Source of the DNA: Cyanobacteria bacterium M_surface_10_m1_298
Lineage (GTDB): Bacteria > Cyanobacteriota > Cyanobacteriia > PCC-6307 > Cyanobiaceae
Direction of reading: 5' to 3'
Assembly: GCA_016882485.1 (NCBI GenBank)
Contig: VGPT01000001.1
Location: 1 to 64,000, forward strand
Length of the DNA stretch: 64,000 nt
In this document: positions 9,446 to 17,788 of the stretch, piece by piece
How the letters are laid out: the number at the start of each line of letters is the position of its first letter
Numbering within the stretch: position 1 is the stretch's first letter
Program-made: the position numbers and the translations under genes
The notes under the pieces: model-generated
Told to the model about the DNA's origin: nothing
Database searches by the model: none
The model's input: only the letters and a program-made list of their open reading frames with translations

Positions 9446-10722
9446 GTCACGCAGCAGTGGAACAGCGCGAGCTCGAGGGGGGCTGTCCCCTCTGGCTGAT
9501 CCAGCGCCCGGGACCCGAGATTCTCTCCGCCAAGCTCTGGCTGCGCGGTGGCAGCAGCGCCGATCCCAGCGGCCAACGGGGAGCAGCCCAGCTCTTGGCG
9601 GGGGTTCTCAGCCGAGGGTGCGGGGCCCTCAGCGGCGATGCCCTCGCTGATCTGGTCGAAGGTCGTGGCGCCGGGCTGCGCTGCGAAGCCTCGGAAGACG
9701 GCACCCTGCTCAGCCTGAAATGCGCCAGCGAGGATGCCCCGCTGCTGCTGCCCCTGCTGCTGCAGATGGTCTCCACTCCATGGCTCGTGGAAGACCAGAT
9801 CGCTCTGGAGCGACAACTGAATCTGCAGACCCTCCAACGCCAGAAGGAAGACCCGTTTCAGGTGGCCCATGACCAGCTGCGCCATCAGCTGTACGGCGCG
9901 GGGGCCTACGGCCACGATCCCCTCGGGGTGGAGTCCGATCTCGAGCGGATCGGTGCGGAGCAACTGCAGCAGCAGGCCCACCAACTGGGCCAAATGGGCG
10001 CCGTGATGGTGCTGGCCGGCCGTATCCCGCACGCGGTCAACGGGTTGCTGCTTGAGGGGGTCGAGCAACAGCGTTGGCTCTGTTCGGCCCCGCCTCGCGC
10101 CCCAGGTCCGAAGGGCCTCAAGCAATCCTCCCTGCGCTCCAGCCGCGACGACACCGAGCAGCTGGTGATGATGCTGGGCACCACCACCACTCCCCTCGGC
10201 ACCCGCGAGGCGCTGGCCCTACGGCTGCTGCATTGCCATCTGGGGATCGGCATGTCGAGCCGGCTGTTCATCGCCCTGCGCGAAGAGCACGGTCTGGCCT
10301 ACGACGTCGGCGTGCATTACCCCGCGCGACTGGGGGATGCCCCCTTCGTGTTTCATCTCTCCAGCTCCAGTGATCGCGCGCGCGAAGCCTGCGACGAGCT
10401 GCTCAATGAATGGATGCGTCTGCTGGAGACGCCCCTCAGCGCTGACGAAATGGCACTCGCTCTGGCGAAGTTCCGTGGGCAGGAAGCCCTGGGGCGGCAG
10501 ACCGGCAGTCAACTTGCGGATCGGCACGCTCTGGTGCTCGGCCACGGCCTGCCTTTTGATTTCGCCGATCGCAGCCTGAGAGAGGCGGCAGAACTCACTC
10601 CTCACGATCTGCACGCCGCTGCCGTGAAACTGCTCTCGCAGCCGAGCTTGAGCCTCTGTGGTCCCGCTAGCGCGATCGCGGCGGCTGAAGCGGTGTGGTC
10701 TACCCACCCACTCAACCGCTGA
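9442..10722 (+). CDS. M16 family peptidase homologue lacking the zinc motif (inactive partner)
   Basis: A 426-residue M16 protein in which the place of HXXEH is taken by QLLAGVLSRG, so it should not bind catalytic zinc. It keeps the C-terminal RLFIALREEHGLAYDV motif, whose Arg and Tyr complete the active site of the partner in heterodimeric M16B enzymes. The start GTG at 9442 overlaps the previous stop by 4 nt. This fits a heterodimer in which the upstream protein gives the metal site and this one gives the R/Y pair. Family and pairing are secure; the physical complex is inferred. Confidence 0.9.
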   Translation: MSHAAVEQRELEGGCPLWLIQRPGPEILSAKLWLRGGSSADPSGQRGAAQLLAGVLSRGCGALSGDALADLVEGRGAGLRCEASEDGTLLSLKCASEDAPLLLPLLLQMVSTPWLVEDQIALERQLNLQTLQRQKEDPFQVAHDQLRHQLYGAGAYGHDPLGVESDLERIGAEQLQQQAHQLGQMGAVMVLAGRIPHAVNGLLLEGVEQQRWLCSAPPRAPGPKGLKQSSLRSSRDDTEQLVMMLGTTTTPLGTREALALRLLHCHLGIGMSSRLFIALREEHGLAYDVGVHYPARLGDAPFVFHLSSSSDRAREACDELLNEWMRLLETPLSADEMALALAKFRGQEALGRQTGSQLADRHALVLGHGLPFDFADRSLREAAELTPHDLHAAAVKLLSQPSLSLCGPASAIAAAEAVWSTHPLNR

Positions 10723-10727
10723 GCTCG

Positions 10728-10961
10728 TCAGTCGCTGAGCGCATCGTCTAAGGCGATCAGCTGACTGCTGTCAAAGAGGAAACTGCCGCGGCGGAAGCGA
10801 ACGGCGACCTGCTCGAGGGCCAGAAGTGCGACCACCTGCCCCACATCGGTGACATCCACCAGATCGGGCGGACGCAGCATCGACATGGCGTCAGCGGTTT
10901 TCAGGTAGGTCGGCTGGTCCTTGAGGCGCACGCGCGTTCCGACGGTGATCGCAGGGGACAT
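10728..10961 (-). CDS. sipA: SipA, NblS-interacting regulator (DUF3148)
   Basis: A 77-residue SH3-barrel-like protein. ITVGTRVRLKDQPTYLKTAD, MLRPPDLVDV and FRRGSFLFDS match SipA, which binds the kinase NblS and adjusts high-light and nutrient-stress signalling to RpaB. It is convergent with the M16 pair and starts 35 nt from bioY on the opposite strand. Finding it near apcF, pcyA and glnA, all linked to light or nitrogen, may be chance. Family assignment rests on recognised motifs. Confidence 0.85.
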   Translation of the reverse strand: MSPAITVGTRVRLKDQPTYLKTADAMSMLRPPDLVDVTDVGQVVALLALEQVAVRFRRGSFLFDSSQLIALDDALSD

Positions 10962-10996
10962 GGCAGCAGAAGAAACCGACCAAACAGGGTTGCGGT

Positions 10997-11608
10997 GTGA
11001 GATCTCTCCTGCAGGATGGTCGCACTGCGAAGCGAGCCGTGCGCGCCCTAGCCAACTGGAGTGGTGCCCTTGCCGGATTGCTCCTGATGATCTGCGGCGG
11101 CCTAATCCAAGGCGGCTGGCCCTGGTTTGGCTCCGCCGGCTTTGAAACCCTGGCTCTGCCGACCCTGCAGGTGCCGGCGCTGTTGTTCACCGCTCTGGTC
11201 TGCGGTCCCCGGGCGGCGATGCTGGCCGGTGTGGCCTACATCAGCATCGGGCTGTTTCAACTGCCGGTGTTCCAGGGCGGTGGCGGACTGAGCTACTTGC
11301 TGGATCCAGGCTTCGGCTACATCGCCGGGTTCCTGCCGGCGGCGTGGCTGACCGGTCGGCTGGCGCGGCAACCGGGCATGGACGACCTGCTCAGCCTGGC
11401 GGGCAGCTGCATTCTGGGTCTACTGGTGCTGCAGGGGTGTGGGCTGGCCAACCTGCTGCTGGGGGGCCTGGTGCGTCGCTGGGGTGGAGAACTGCCGCAG
11501 CTGATCCTCAGCTACAGCCTGCTCCCCCTGCTGCCGCAACTGGTGCTCTGCTGTGGTGTGGCCGTGCTCGCCCTTCCGGCGAGACGTCTGCTGATGATCG
11601 AGCGCTGA
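10997..11608 (+). CDS. bioY: biotin transporter BioY
   Basis: Substrate-binding S component of an energy-coupling-factor biotin transporter, or a solitary BioY. The 203-residue protein has about six membrane helices, the LPTLQVPALLFTALVCGPR start of the BioY domain and a GLSYLLDPGFGYIAGFLPAAW segment that matches the family's biotin pocket. The start is a GTG at 10997; a GTG later (VRALAN) is possible. It overlaps lspA by one base (TGATG). No EcfA/T genes are in the window. Confidence 0.88.
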   Translation: MRSLLQDGRTAKRAVRALANWSGALAGLLLMICGGLIQGGWPWFGSAGFETLALPTLQVPALLFTALVCGPRAAMLAGVAYISIGLFQLPVFQGGGGLSYLLDPGFGYIAGFLPAAWLTGRLARQPGMDDLLSLAGSCILGLLVLQGCGLANLLLGGLVRRWGGELPQLILSYSLLPLLPQLVLCCGVAVLALPARRLLMIER

Positions 11609-12063
11609 TGGCACCGAGTTACCTGGTGGCCATCGCCCTGGTGCTGCTGGATCAATGGAGTAAGGCCTGGGCCCTGGCCCAGCTCAGCGGATCCGGTGTC
11701 AGGCCTCTACTGCCGGGCCTGGTTCAGCTACGGCTCGTGTTCAACACCGGAGCCGCCTTCAGCCTGATGGAGGGCAACGCTCTGTTGCTGGGGCTGGTGA
11801 GCCTGGCGGTGGCTGCAGGCCTTGTGTTCTGGATTCAGACCAGCGGCCCCCTCCGGCGCCTGCAGTGGATCGGCCTGGGACTGCTCCTGGGCGGAGCCAT
11901 CGGCAATGGACTCGACCGCTGGCGACTGGGCAGCGTGGTCGACTTTCTGGAGTTCGTGCCGGTCAGCTTTCCGGTGTTCAACGTGGCGGATGTGGCGATC
12001 AACCTGGCCGTGCTCTGTCTGGCCTTCGACCTGCTACAGGAGCGGATCAGGCCATTGCGCTGA
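11608..12063 (+). CDS. lspA: lipoprotein signal peptidase
   Basis: LspA cleaves the signal peptide of diacylglyceryl-prolipoproteins in the plasma membrane. The 151-residue protein has four membrane helices and both catalytic aspartates, Asp103 in GNGLDR and Asp128 in FNVADVAIN, plus the VFNTGAAF motif. The ATG at 11608 overlaps the bioY TGA by one base, giving a clear start and translational coupling. One possible client gene lies in the window (lipoprotein at 39466-39942). Confidence 0.96.
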   Translation: MAPSYLVAIALVLLDQWSKAWALAQLSGSGVRPLLPGLVQLRLVFNTGAAFSLMEGNALLLGLVSLAVAAGLVFWIQTSGPLRRLQWIGLGLLLGGAIGNGLDRWRLGSVVDFLEFVPVSFPVFNVADVAINLAVLCLAFDLLQERIRPLR

Positions 12064-12117
12064 GGCTCTGCCGCGAGATCATCCAAGCAACCTGCTCTCC
12101 ACTCGCCGCCCGCTGCT

Positions 12118-13683
12118 TTGAAACCCCCTGGTCGGCTCTGGCTCTGGTTGGGCGCTGCTCTGCTGCTCCTGGTGGTGATCACCGCGGTGCTGCAGGCGAT
12201 CAACAATCTGCTGTGGCAGTTGAGCTATCTGCTGCCGAGCTGGCTGGTGGGCCCAGTGACCCTGCTGTTGTTCGGTGGCGCAGCGCTATTGCTGGCGCGT
12301 GTGGCCTGGCCCTGGCTGATGGCCTGGCGTCGCGGTGACTGGACAGGTAAGCGCCCAAGCAGCGCAACAGACTCCGAGCCTCCAGGCAACCGCCAGGAGG
12401 CTGCGCAGAAGAATCTGGAAGCCATCGATGCTCTGTTGGAGCGGATCCGCGATGACGTGCAGCGGGAGGCCTTACGTCAAGAACGGCAGAGGGTGGCTGA
12501 AGAACTGGAACGGGGGGACCTGGTGGTGGTGGTCTTCGGCACGGGCTCAGCCGGTAAGACCTCTCTGATCCGTGCCCTGTTGAAAGATGTCGTGGGTGAG
12601 GTGGGGGCAGCAATGGGATCCACCGCCACCACGACCAGCTACCGGTTGCGGCTGCGCAACCTCAACCGCGGCTTGAGACTGGTCGACACCCCAGGCATCC
12701 TCGAAGCGGGGGCCGAGGGTCAGCGCCGCGAACAACTGGCTCGCGATCAAGCGGCCAATGCCGATCTGCTGCTGCTGGTGGTTGATGGGGATCTGAGGGC
12801 AGCGGAAGCGGAGGTGTTCAACGCCCTGGCGGGCTTGGGGAAGCGCCTGCTGCTGGTGCTCAACAAGTGCGATCTGCGCGGCGAGCAGGAAGAGCGACGT
12901 CTGCTGGAGCTGCTGCGGCGCCGCAGCCAGGGTCGCATCGCTGCGGAGGATGTGCTCGCTGCCAGTGCGGCCCCTCAATCGGTACCGATGCCAGGCGGAA
13001 AACCCCTGCAGCCAGCGCCGGAAATCGATGCCCTGTTACGGCGCATCGCTCAGGTGCTCCACAGCGATGGAGAGGAGCTCATCGCCGACAACATCCTCCT
13101 GCAGAGCCGGCGTCTCAGCGACGCCGGTCGACGTCTACTCAGCGATCAGCGCCAATCCGACGCCGAAACGGTGGTGGATCGCTATAGCTGGATCAGCGCC
13201 GGAGTGCTGGTGGCCACGCCCCTGCCGGTGGTGGACCTGCTGGGAGCGGCCGCGGTCAATGCCCAGATGGTGGTGGAGATTGGACGGATCTATGGGGTCA
13301 GCCTCTCCCGTCAATCCGCCCAGGATCTGGCCGTGTCGGTGGGCCGCACGTTGGCCAGCCTCGGTGTGATCAAGGGTGGCCTAAGCGTGATCGGGGCTGC
13401 CTTGAGCCTGAATCTGCCCGCACTGCTGGTGAGTCGAGCCGTCCAGGCGATTGGAGCTGGATGGCTCACCCGCGTCGCCGGCCGCAGCTTCATCACCTAC
13501 TTCCAGCAGGATCAGGATTGGGGTGATGGCGGAATCCAGGATGTGGTTCAGCGTCAATACGACCTGAACCGTCGGGAGTCGGCCTTGAAGGAGTTCCTGG
13601 CGGCGGCCCTCAGCCGTGTGGTGGAACCGCTGAAACAGCAGCAGAAGCAGGGGCAGTTGCCGCCGCGTCCGCCGGGACGCTGA
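12118..13683 (+). CDS. membrane-anchored Era-like GTPase with DUF697 domain
   Basis: A 521-residue protein with two N-terminal membrane helices (~10-70), a basic linker, then a GTPase domain: P-loop GTGSAGKTS at ~141-149, DTPG at 190-193 and NKCD at 249-252. The C-terminal half (~345-460) has Gly/Ala/Leu-rich membrane-associating segments of the DUF697 type (PLPVVDLLGAAAVNAQM). The start is a TTG at 12118, the only start-like codon just before MKPPGRLW. Function unknown; cyanobacterial relatives are membrane GTPases. It lies 54 nt after lspA. Confidence 0.85.
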   Translation: MKPPGRLWLWLGAALLLLVVITAVLQAINNLLWQLSYLLPSWLVGPVTLLLFGGAALLLARVAWPWLMAWRRGDWTGKRPSSATDSEPPGNRQEAAQKNLEAIDALLERIRDDVQREALRQERQRVAEELERGDLVVVVFGTGSAGKTSLIRALLKDVVGEVGAAMGSTATTTSYRLRLRNLNRGLRLVDTPGILEAGAEGQRREQLARDQAANADLLLLVVDGDLRAAEAEVFNALAGLGKRLLLVLNKCDLRGEQEERRLLELLRRRSQGRIAAEDVLAASAAPQSVPMPGGKPLQPAPEIDALLRRIAQVLHSDGEELIADNILLQSRRLSDAGRRLLSDQRQSDAETVVDRYSWISAGVLVATPLPVVDLLGAAAVNAQMVVEIGRIYGVSLSRQSAQDLAVSVGRTLASLGVIKGGLSVIGAALSLNLPALLVSRAVQAIGAGWLTRVAGRSFITYFQQDQDWGDGGIQDVVQRQYDLNRRESALKEFLAAALSRVVEPLKQQQKQGQLPPRPPGR

Positions 13684-13828
13684 GGCCCAGGGCTTCCGGT
13701 GGTGGGGGCTGCAAGGGTCCCCGCAGATCGAGCACGGTGATCAGAGCCAGGTAGGCCACTGCGATGGCAATGGAGATGGCTCCCGTCACGATGGCCACCC
13801 AGCGGCCGCGCACGGAGGGATCAGGCAT
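13610..13828 (-). CDS. small single-pass membrane protein
   Basis: A 72-residue protein with one membrane helix (WVAIVTGAISIAIAVAYLAL) and an Ala/Pro-rich tail. Its ATG lies 5 nt inside the 3' end of the decarboxylase gene (8-nt overlap), suggesting coupled translation. Its last ~24 codons overlap the end of the convergent GTPase gene. Codon use is normal for the region. Function unknown; probably a picocyanobacterial lineage protein. Confidence 0.65.
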   Translation of the reverse strand: MPDPSVRGRWVAIVTGAISIAIAVAYLALITVLDLRGPLQPPPPEALGLSVPADAAATAPASAAVSAVPPHG

Positions 13829-15263
13829 CCGCGCTCTCCTCGAGGGATCGGCTCACCACCGCGGCCAGACGTTGCAGCTCGCTCAGACCGGTGTGGGGGT
13901 TGCCCATCACCGCCTTGAGGTGATGCCGGCCGCCGTAGAGGGGGCGGGAGAGCATCAGCTGACTCTCCAGGAGACGTTGGCGGGTGCGCAGTGACCAGCG
14001 CTCTGCCGCCTCTGGTGTCAAGCCCCGGGGGGTGAAGGCCAACAAATGCAAAGGTCCGGTGCGCAGGGTGAGAGATAGGGGCTCCAGCAAGCTCTGGAGA
14101 TGGCTGCGGCGCTCAATCGCTGAACTGAGCAACTGCGCGATGCCCTGCTCCCCCAGCTGGCGCAGTCCCAACCAGAGCTTGAGCACCTCGGCAGGACGGG
14201 TACCCTGCAGGCCGCATTCACCGCCGTGGGCCTCGGCCCAACTGGGCTCCATATAGGGCAATCCAGTTCCAAAACACTGCGAGAGCAGCTGGGGTTGCTT
14301 GAGCAGCAACAGGGAGGAGGTTTTGGTGATGCCCAACAGCTTCTGGGGATTCACGGTGAGCGAATCGGCTTGATCGAGATCAGGCACCAAGGCGCGGTGG
14401 GAGGCGCTGAGCGCAAACACCGCACCGATCGCCCCATCCACGTGCAGCCAGCTGCCGTGTTCTCGGCAGAGCGAAGCGATAGAAGCAATCGGATCGATGG
14501 CACCGCGCACAGTGGTCCCCGCCGTGGCGACGACCGCCATCACCGGCAGTCCAGCGGCCTTGGCCTGGGAGAACGCAACGCTGAGGGCGTCGCCATCGAG
14601 GCAGCCCGCTGCATCAACACCGATGCAGTGCAGCACATCAGCAGGAAGCCCCATCACAGCGAGGGCTTTGGCCACCGAGACGTGGGCATCGGCGCTGCAG
14701 AACACCCGCAGGTCCTGACGGCAGTCCAAGCCAGTGCTGCGGCGGGCCACCACGAGAGCCATCAGGTTGCTGAGGCTGCCACCACTGGCGGCTACACCGC
14801 CGGATCCGTCTCCAAGACCCAGGGATTCCGCCATCCAGGCGGTCAGGCTGCGTTCCAGGCGGGAGAGGCTGGGGGAGAGCTCTTCAGCCAGCAGATTGTT
14901 GTTGAGGCCAGCGCAGATCAGATCCGCCGCCACCGAGGCGGTCAGGGGAGGGGGGTCTAGATGGGCCAGTGCTCCTGGATGCACCGGGTTGTAGGCCCCA
15001 TCCATGACCAGCTGCAGGTCATCGAGGAGGGAGTGCAGCGGCAAGCCCTCGGCCAGGGGAGCCACCTGAGGCAGAACGCTCATCAGGGGCAGCGGCGAGC
15101 GCTCCGCTGAACTGCCCCACCATTGGCACAGCTGATCGACGGCCTGCTGGAGAAACGCGGCCAGCTGGGGATCGACACCAAGCGGGTCAGGGAAGCACGG
15201 CAACGCGCGCTGTGGCTCTGGCTGAGGAGCGTGAGCCAATGACCCGGGAAGAACAGCTCTCAT
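13821..15263 (-). CDS. PLP-dependent group II amino acid decarboxylase
   Basis: A 480-residue fold-type I PLP enzyme related to DOPA, tyrosine, diaminobutyrate and glutamate decarboxylases. Visible: the N-terminal HPGALAHLDPPP (substrate-loop region), GVAASGGSLSNLMAL (phosphate binding), LHVDGAIGAV (Asp to PLP nitrogen) and TVNPQKLLGITKTSS containing the Schiff-base lysine. The residue before that lysine is Gln rather than the usual His. The start is ATG 15263; the frame is open 12 codons further. Substrate unknown. A small membrane protein gene overlaps its 3' end. Confidence 0.85.
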   Translation of the reverse strand: MRAVLPGSLAHAPQPEPQRALPCFPDPLGVDPQLAAFLQQAVDQLCQWWGSSAERSPLPLMSVLPQVAPLAEGLPLHSLLDDLQLVMDGAYNPVHPGALAHLDPPPLTASVAADLICAGLNNNLLAEELSPSLSRLERSLTAWMAESLGLGDGSGGVAASGGSLSNLMALVVARRSTGLDCRQDLRVFCSADAHVSVAKALAVMGLPADVLHCIGVDAAGCLDGDALSVAFSQAKAAGLPVMAVVATAGTTVRGAIDPIASIASLCREHGSWLHVDGAIGAVFALSASHRALVPDLDQADSLTVNPQKLLGITKTSSLLLLKQPQLLSQCFGTGLPYMEPSWAEAHGGECGLQGTRPAEVLKLWLGLRQLGEQGIAQLLSSAIERRSHLQSLLEPLSLTLRTGPLHLLAFTPRGLTPEAAERWSLRTRQRLLESQLMLSRPLYGGRHHLKAVMGNPHTGLSELQRLAAVVSRSLEESADA

Positions 15264-15334
15264 TGTCCCGCGTGGGCGTGCCCACCGGGCCAATGGCATT
15301 GTTCAGTCAGCGCTGCTGCGCCCGCCTGAATCCA

Positions 15335-15856
15335 ATGCTCTTGCTCAGCGACGATCTGCTGAACCTGTGGATGGGCCGGCTTCTGCGGCTGGCGGCAAGA
15401 GCGGGCGAGCGTGGTGAGGTGCCTGTGGCCGCAGTGGTTCTGGATGAGCAAGGTCATGCGGTGGGCTGGGGGAGCAACCAACGGCAGCGGGAGCAAAAAC
15501 CCCTGGGACATGCGGAACTGATGGCGTTGGAGCAGGCGGCTCGGCTTCGGGGTGACTGGCGCATGAACGACTGCACCCTGCTGGTGACCCTGGAACCATG
15601 CCCGATGTGCGCCGGAGCCCTGGTTCAGGCCAGGGTGGGCCGGGTGGTGTTCGGAGCATCTGACAGCAAGCGAGGCGCTCTGGGGGGCTGCCTGAATCTC
15701 GCCACAGACCCCAGCGCCCACCACCAGATGGCGGTGGTGGGTGGTGTGTTGGCAGAGGCCTGCAGCCAACAGCTGGAGCTGTGGTTCAGGCGACGGCGGC
15801 AGCAACAGCAGGCGCTGAAGAGCGGAAGGCTGGCAGCTCCTGCTCAAGAAGGTTGA
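15335..15856 (+). CDS. tadA: tRNA(Arg) adenosine-34 deaminase
   Basis: TadA makes inosine at the wobble base of tRNA-Arg(ACG). The 173-residue form starting at ATG 15335 has the zinc/catalytic motif HAE at residues 59-61 and PCPMC with the two zinc cysteines (89, 92). These are preceded by the typical GERGEVPVAAVVLDE. ATG 15293 would add 14 residues and is the main alternative. The gene is divergent from the decarboxylase, and its last 71 nt overlap the 3' end of the convergent aminotransferase gene. Confidence 0.93.
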   Translation: MLLLSDDLLNLWMGRLLRLAARAGERGEVPVAAVVLDEQGHAVGWGSNQRQREQKPLGHAELMALEQAARLRGDWRMNDCTLLVTLEPCPMCAGALVQARVGRVVFGASDSKRGALGGCLNLATDPSAHHQMAVVGGVLAEACSQQLELWFRRRRQQQQALKSGRLAAPAQEG

Positions 15857-16976
15857 GCAGGAGATCCACGTTCTCCTCGCGGCTGTTGTAACCCATCAGG
15901 CCAATCCGCCAGACCTTTCCGGCGAGAGCGCCAAGGCCGCCGCCCACCTCGATGCCGTGTTTGTTCAACAGATGGAGGGTGAAGGCCTTGCCATCCACAC
16001 CATCAGGAATCCGCACGGTGGTGAGGGTGGGCAAGCGCAGTTCACTGGGCACGTGCAGCTCAAGGCCAAGCCGCTCAAGACCACTCCAGAGGCGCTCGGC
16101 ATTGCGGCGGTGGCGGGCCCAAACATTCTCGAGACCCTCTTCAGCGATCAAGCGCAGGGCTTCGCGCATGCCGAAATTCATGTTCACCGGGGCGGTGTGG
16201 TGATACACCCGGTCACTGCCCCAATACTGATTCAGCAGGCTCACATCGAGATACCAGTTGGGAACCTTGCCGCTGCGGGCCATCAGTTTGGCCTCGGCAC
16301 GGGGACCCATGGAGAAGGGACCAAGGCCAGGGGGGCAGCTCAATCCCTTCTGGCTGCAGCTGTAGGCCAGGTCGACCTTCCAGTCGTCAAGGAACAGGGG
16401 AACCGCGCCAAGGGAGGTGACGGTGTCGAGCAGCAAAAGGCAATCGTGCTGACGGCAGAGGTCACCGATGCCCTCCATCGGCTGACAGACGCCCGTTGAC
16501 GTTTCGGCGTGCACAATCGCAAGAACCTTGGGCTTGTGCTGCTTCAGACCCGCTTCGATTTCCTCAAGGCTGAAGGCTTCGCCCCAGGGCTTCTCAATGG
16601 TTTGAACGTTGGCGCGGTAGCGACCGGCCATGTCCTGAAGGCGCAGGCCGAAGTAGCCCTTCACCGCGACGAGAACAGTGTCACCCGGCTCCACCACGTT
16701 GGCGATGGTGGCTTCCATGGCAGCCGAGCCCGTGCCACTCATCGGCAGGGTGAGGCGGTTATCGGTCTGCCAGGTGTAGCGCAGCAGTTCCTGAACTTCA
16801 CCCATGAGGGCGACATACAGGGGATCGAGGTGCCCAATCGGCGATCGACTCAAGGCCTCGAGAACCGTGGGGTGGGCATTCGAAGGGCCCGGGCCCAAGA
16901 GCAGGCGCTCAGGCGTGTCGATCGGAGCTAGGGAGAGCCGATGGCGATCGGACACGGTCGCTGAGGAGGGAGCCAA
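15786..16976 (-). CDS. alanine/serine-glyoxylate aminotransferase (class V)
   Basis: A PLP enzyme of photorespiratory glyoxylate use, transferring the amino group of alanine or serine to glyoxylate to give glycine. The 396-residue protein has LLLGPGPSNAHP at the start, MSGTGSAAMEA, HAETSTGV, LLLDTVTSLG and the PLP lysine in YSCSQKGLSCPPGL. It ends in an Ala-rich tail that overlaps tadA. The start is a TTG at 16976; a GTG at 16955 is possible. Close homologues have been labelled soluble hydrogenase small subunit, which the motifs do not support. Confidence 0.9.
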   Translation of the reverse strand: MAPSSATVSDRHRLSLAPIDTPERLLLGPGPSNAHPTVLEALSRSPIGHLDPLYVALMGEVQELLRYTWQTDNRLTLPMSGTGSAAMEATIANVVEPGDTVLVAVKGYFGLRLQDMAGRYRANVQTIEKPWGEAFSLEEIEAGLKQHKPKVLAIVHAETSTGVCQPMEGIGDLCRQHDCLLLLDTVTSLGAVPLFLDDWKVDLAYSCSQKGLSCPPGLGPFSMGPRAEAKLMARSGKVPNWYLDVSLLNQYWGSDRVYHHTAPVNMNFGMREALRLIAEEGLENVWARHRRNAERLWSGLERLGLELHVPSELRLPTLTTVRIPDGVDGKAFTLHLLNKHGIEVGGGLGALAGKVWRIGLMGYNSREENVDLLLNLLEQELPAFRSSAPAVAAAVA

Positions 16977-17027
16977 GGCCTGGTTGGGGGCTGGGTGAAA
17001 GGAGACTACGCAGTCGCAGAAATGCGA

Positions 17028-17558
17028 TCAGCGGGCGCGCACGTTGGTGTCGGCAAGGCCGCGGCAGAGGTGATCAAAGGGCGCACGCACCACGCTGTTG
17101 ATGGCGTCGTTCGCAGCGACACCGGAGTCGAGCAGCTTTTCGCAGACCACATCGGCCATCAGAGCAATGCTGCGGACGGTGGGTCCGGTGGGCACCCCAA
17201 GGCTCTTGTAGGTGTCGTCGAGACCATTCAGGACCCGCTCATTCAGGATCGTGCTGTCACCGGCCACCAGGGCATAGCTGGCGTAGCGGAGGAAATAATC
17301 CATGTCGCGCAGGCAGGCGGCCCAGCGACGGGTGGTGTAAGCGTTGCCACCGGGCAACAACAGCTCGGGGTCCGACTGCCAAAGCCGCTGGCTGGCCTCG
17401 CGCACGATCTCGGCGGCGTCGCGGTTGATCAACTCAACGGCGCTGAGGCGCACCTGAGATTCCGAGAAATAGGTGGCAATCCGGTCGACCGCATCACGAT
17501 CGAAGTAGCGACCGAGCTGGTCGTACCGACCGATCAGACCAGTGATGGCATCGCGCAT
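17028..17558 (-). CDS. apcF: allophycocyanin beta-18 subunit
   Basis: A phycobilisome core protein that replaces one ApcB in the trimer holding the terminal emitters. The 176-residue product starts MRDAITGLI. It has the methylated-Asn site at Asn72 (GGNAYTTRR) and the phycocyanobilin cysteine at Cys82 ([19 protein letters not shown]), followed by [10 protein letters not shown]. The beta-18 N-terminus and divergence from ApcB-type sequence favour ApcF. The frame is open 15 codons upstream (TTG 17603), but ATG 17558 is the family start. It diverges from glnA across a 230-nt regulatory region. The chromophore comes from PcyA, also in this window. Confidence 0.92.
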   Translation of the reverse strand: MRDAITGLIGRYDQLGRYFDRDAVDRIATYFSESQVRLSAVELINRDAAEIVREASQRLWQSDPELLLPGGNAYTTRRWAACLRDMDYFLRYASYALVAGDSTILNERVLNGLDDTYKSLGVPTGPTVRSIALMADVVCEKLLDSGVAANDAINSVVRAPFDHLCRGLADTNVRAR

Positions 17559-17692
17559 GGCGTGAAGGATCGACGCACCTGTGCCGGAACGTAGCACCTG
17601 CAAACGCCCAGATCCCTTGCGATTGCATGGATCTGATCAAGTTGACAGAAACGGTTACGCAAGCGATTCAGACCTCACCAGTCGGCGTTTTG

Positions 17693-17735
17693 GTTACTAC
17701 TGATACACAGGAAGGGGCTGGCCGCTCCGTACGGT
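17693..17735 (+). promoter_or_regulatory. NtcA-activated-type promoter of glnA
   Basis: GTT-N8-TAC at 17693-17706 matches the NtcA consensus GTA-N8-TAC with one change. It is followed after 23 nt by TACGGT (17730-17735), fitting the TA-N3-T -10 box. That site-to-box spacing is the one typical of class II NtcA-activated promoters. Transcription would begin near 17742, giving a ~45-nt leader before the glnA ATG at 17789. NtcA is the nitrogen regulator responding to 2-oxoglutarate. Confidence 0.8.
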
Positions 17736-17788
17736 CCCGCGAGCCCGGTTCCAGGCGGGCTTCCTCTCAGCCTCCAAGCGTTCACGTC

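Noticed and set aside
15786-16976. Naming this gene soluble hydrogenase small subunit
   Set aside because: There are no metal-cluster or hydrogenase motifs; the class V aminotransferase PLP lysine region and family pattern are clear.
17736-17788. Glutamine riboswitch (glnA RNA motif) in the glnA leader
   Set aside because: The leader after the predicted start is only ~45 nt and lacks the conserved GACGGAAGUAGG-like core I would expect. An NtcA promoter explains control without it.
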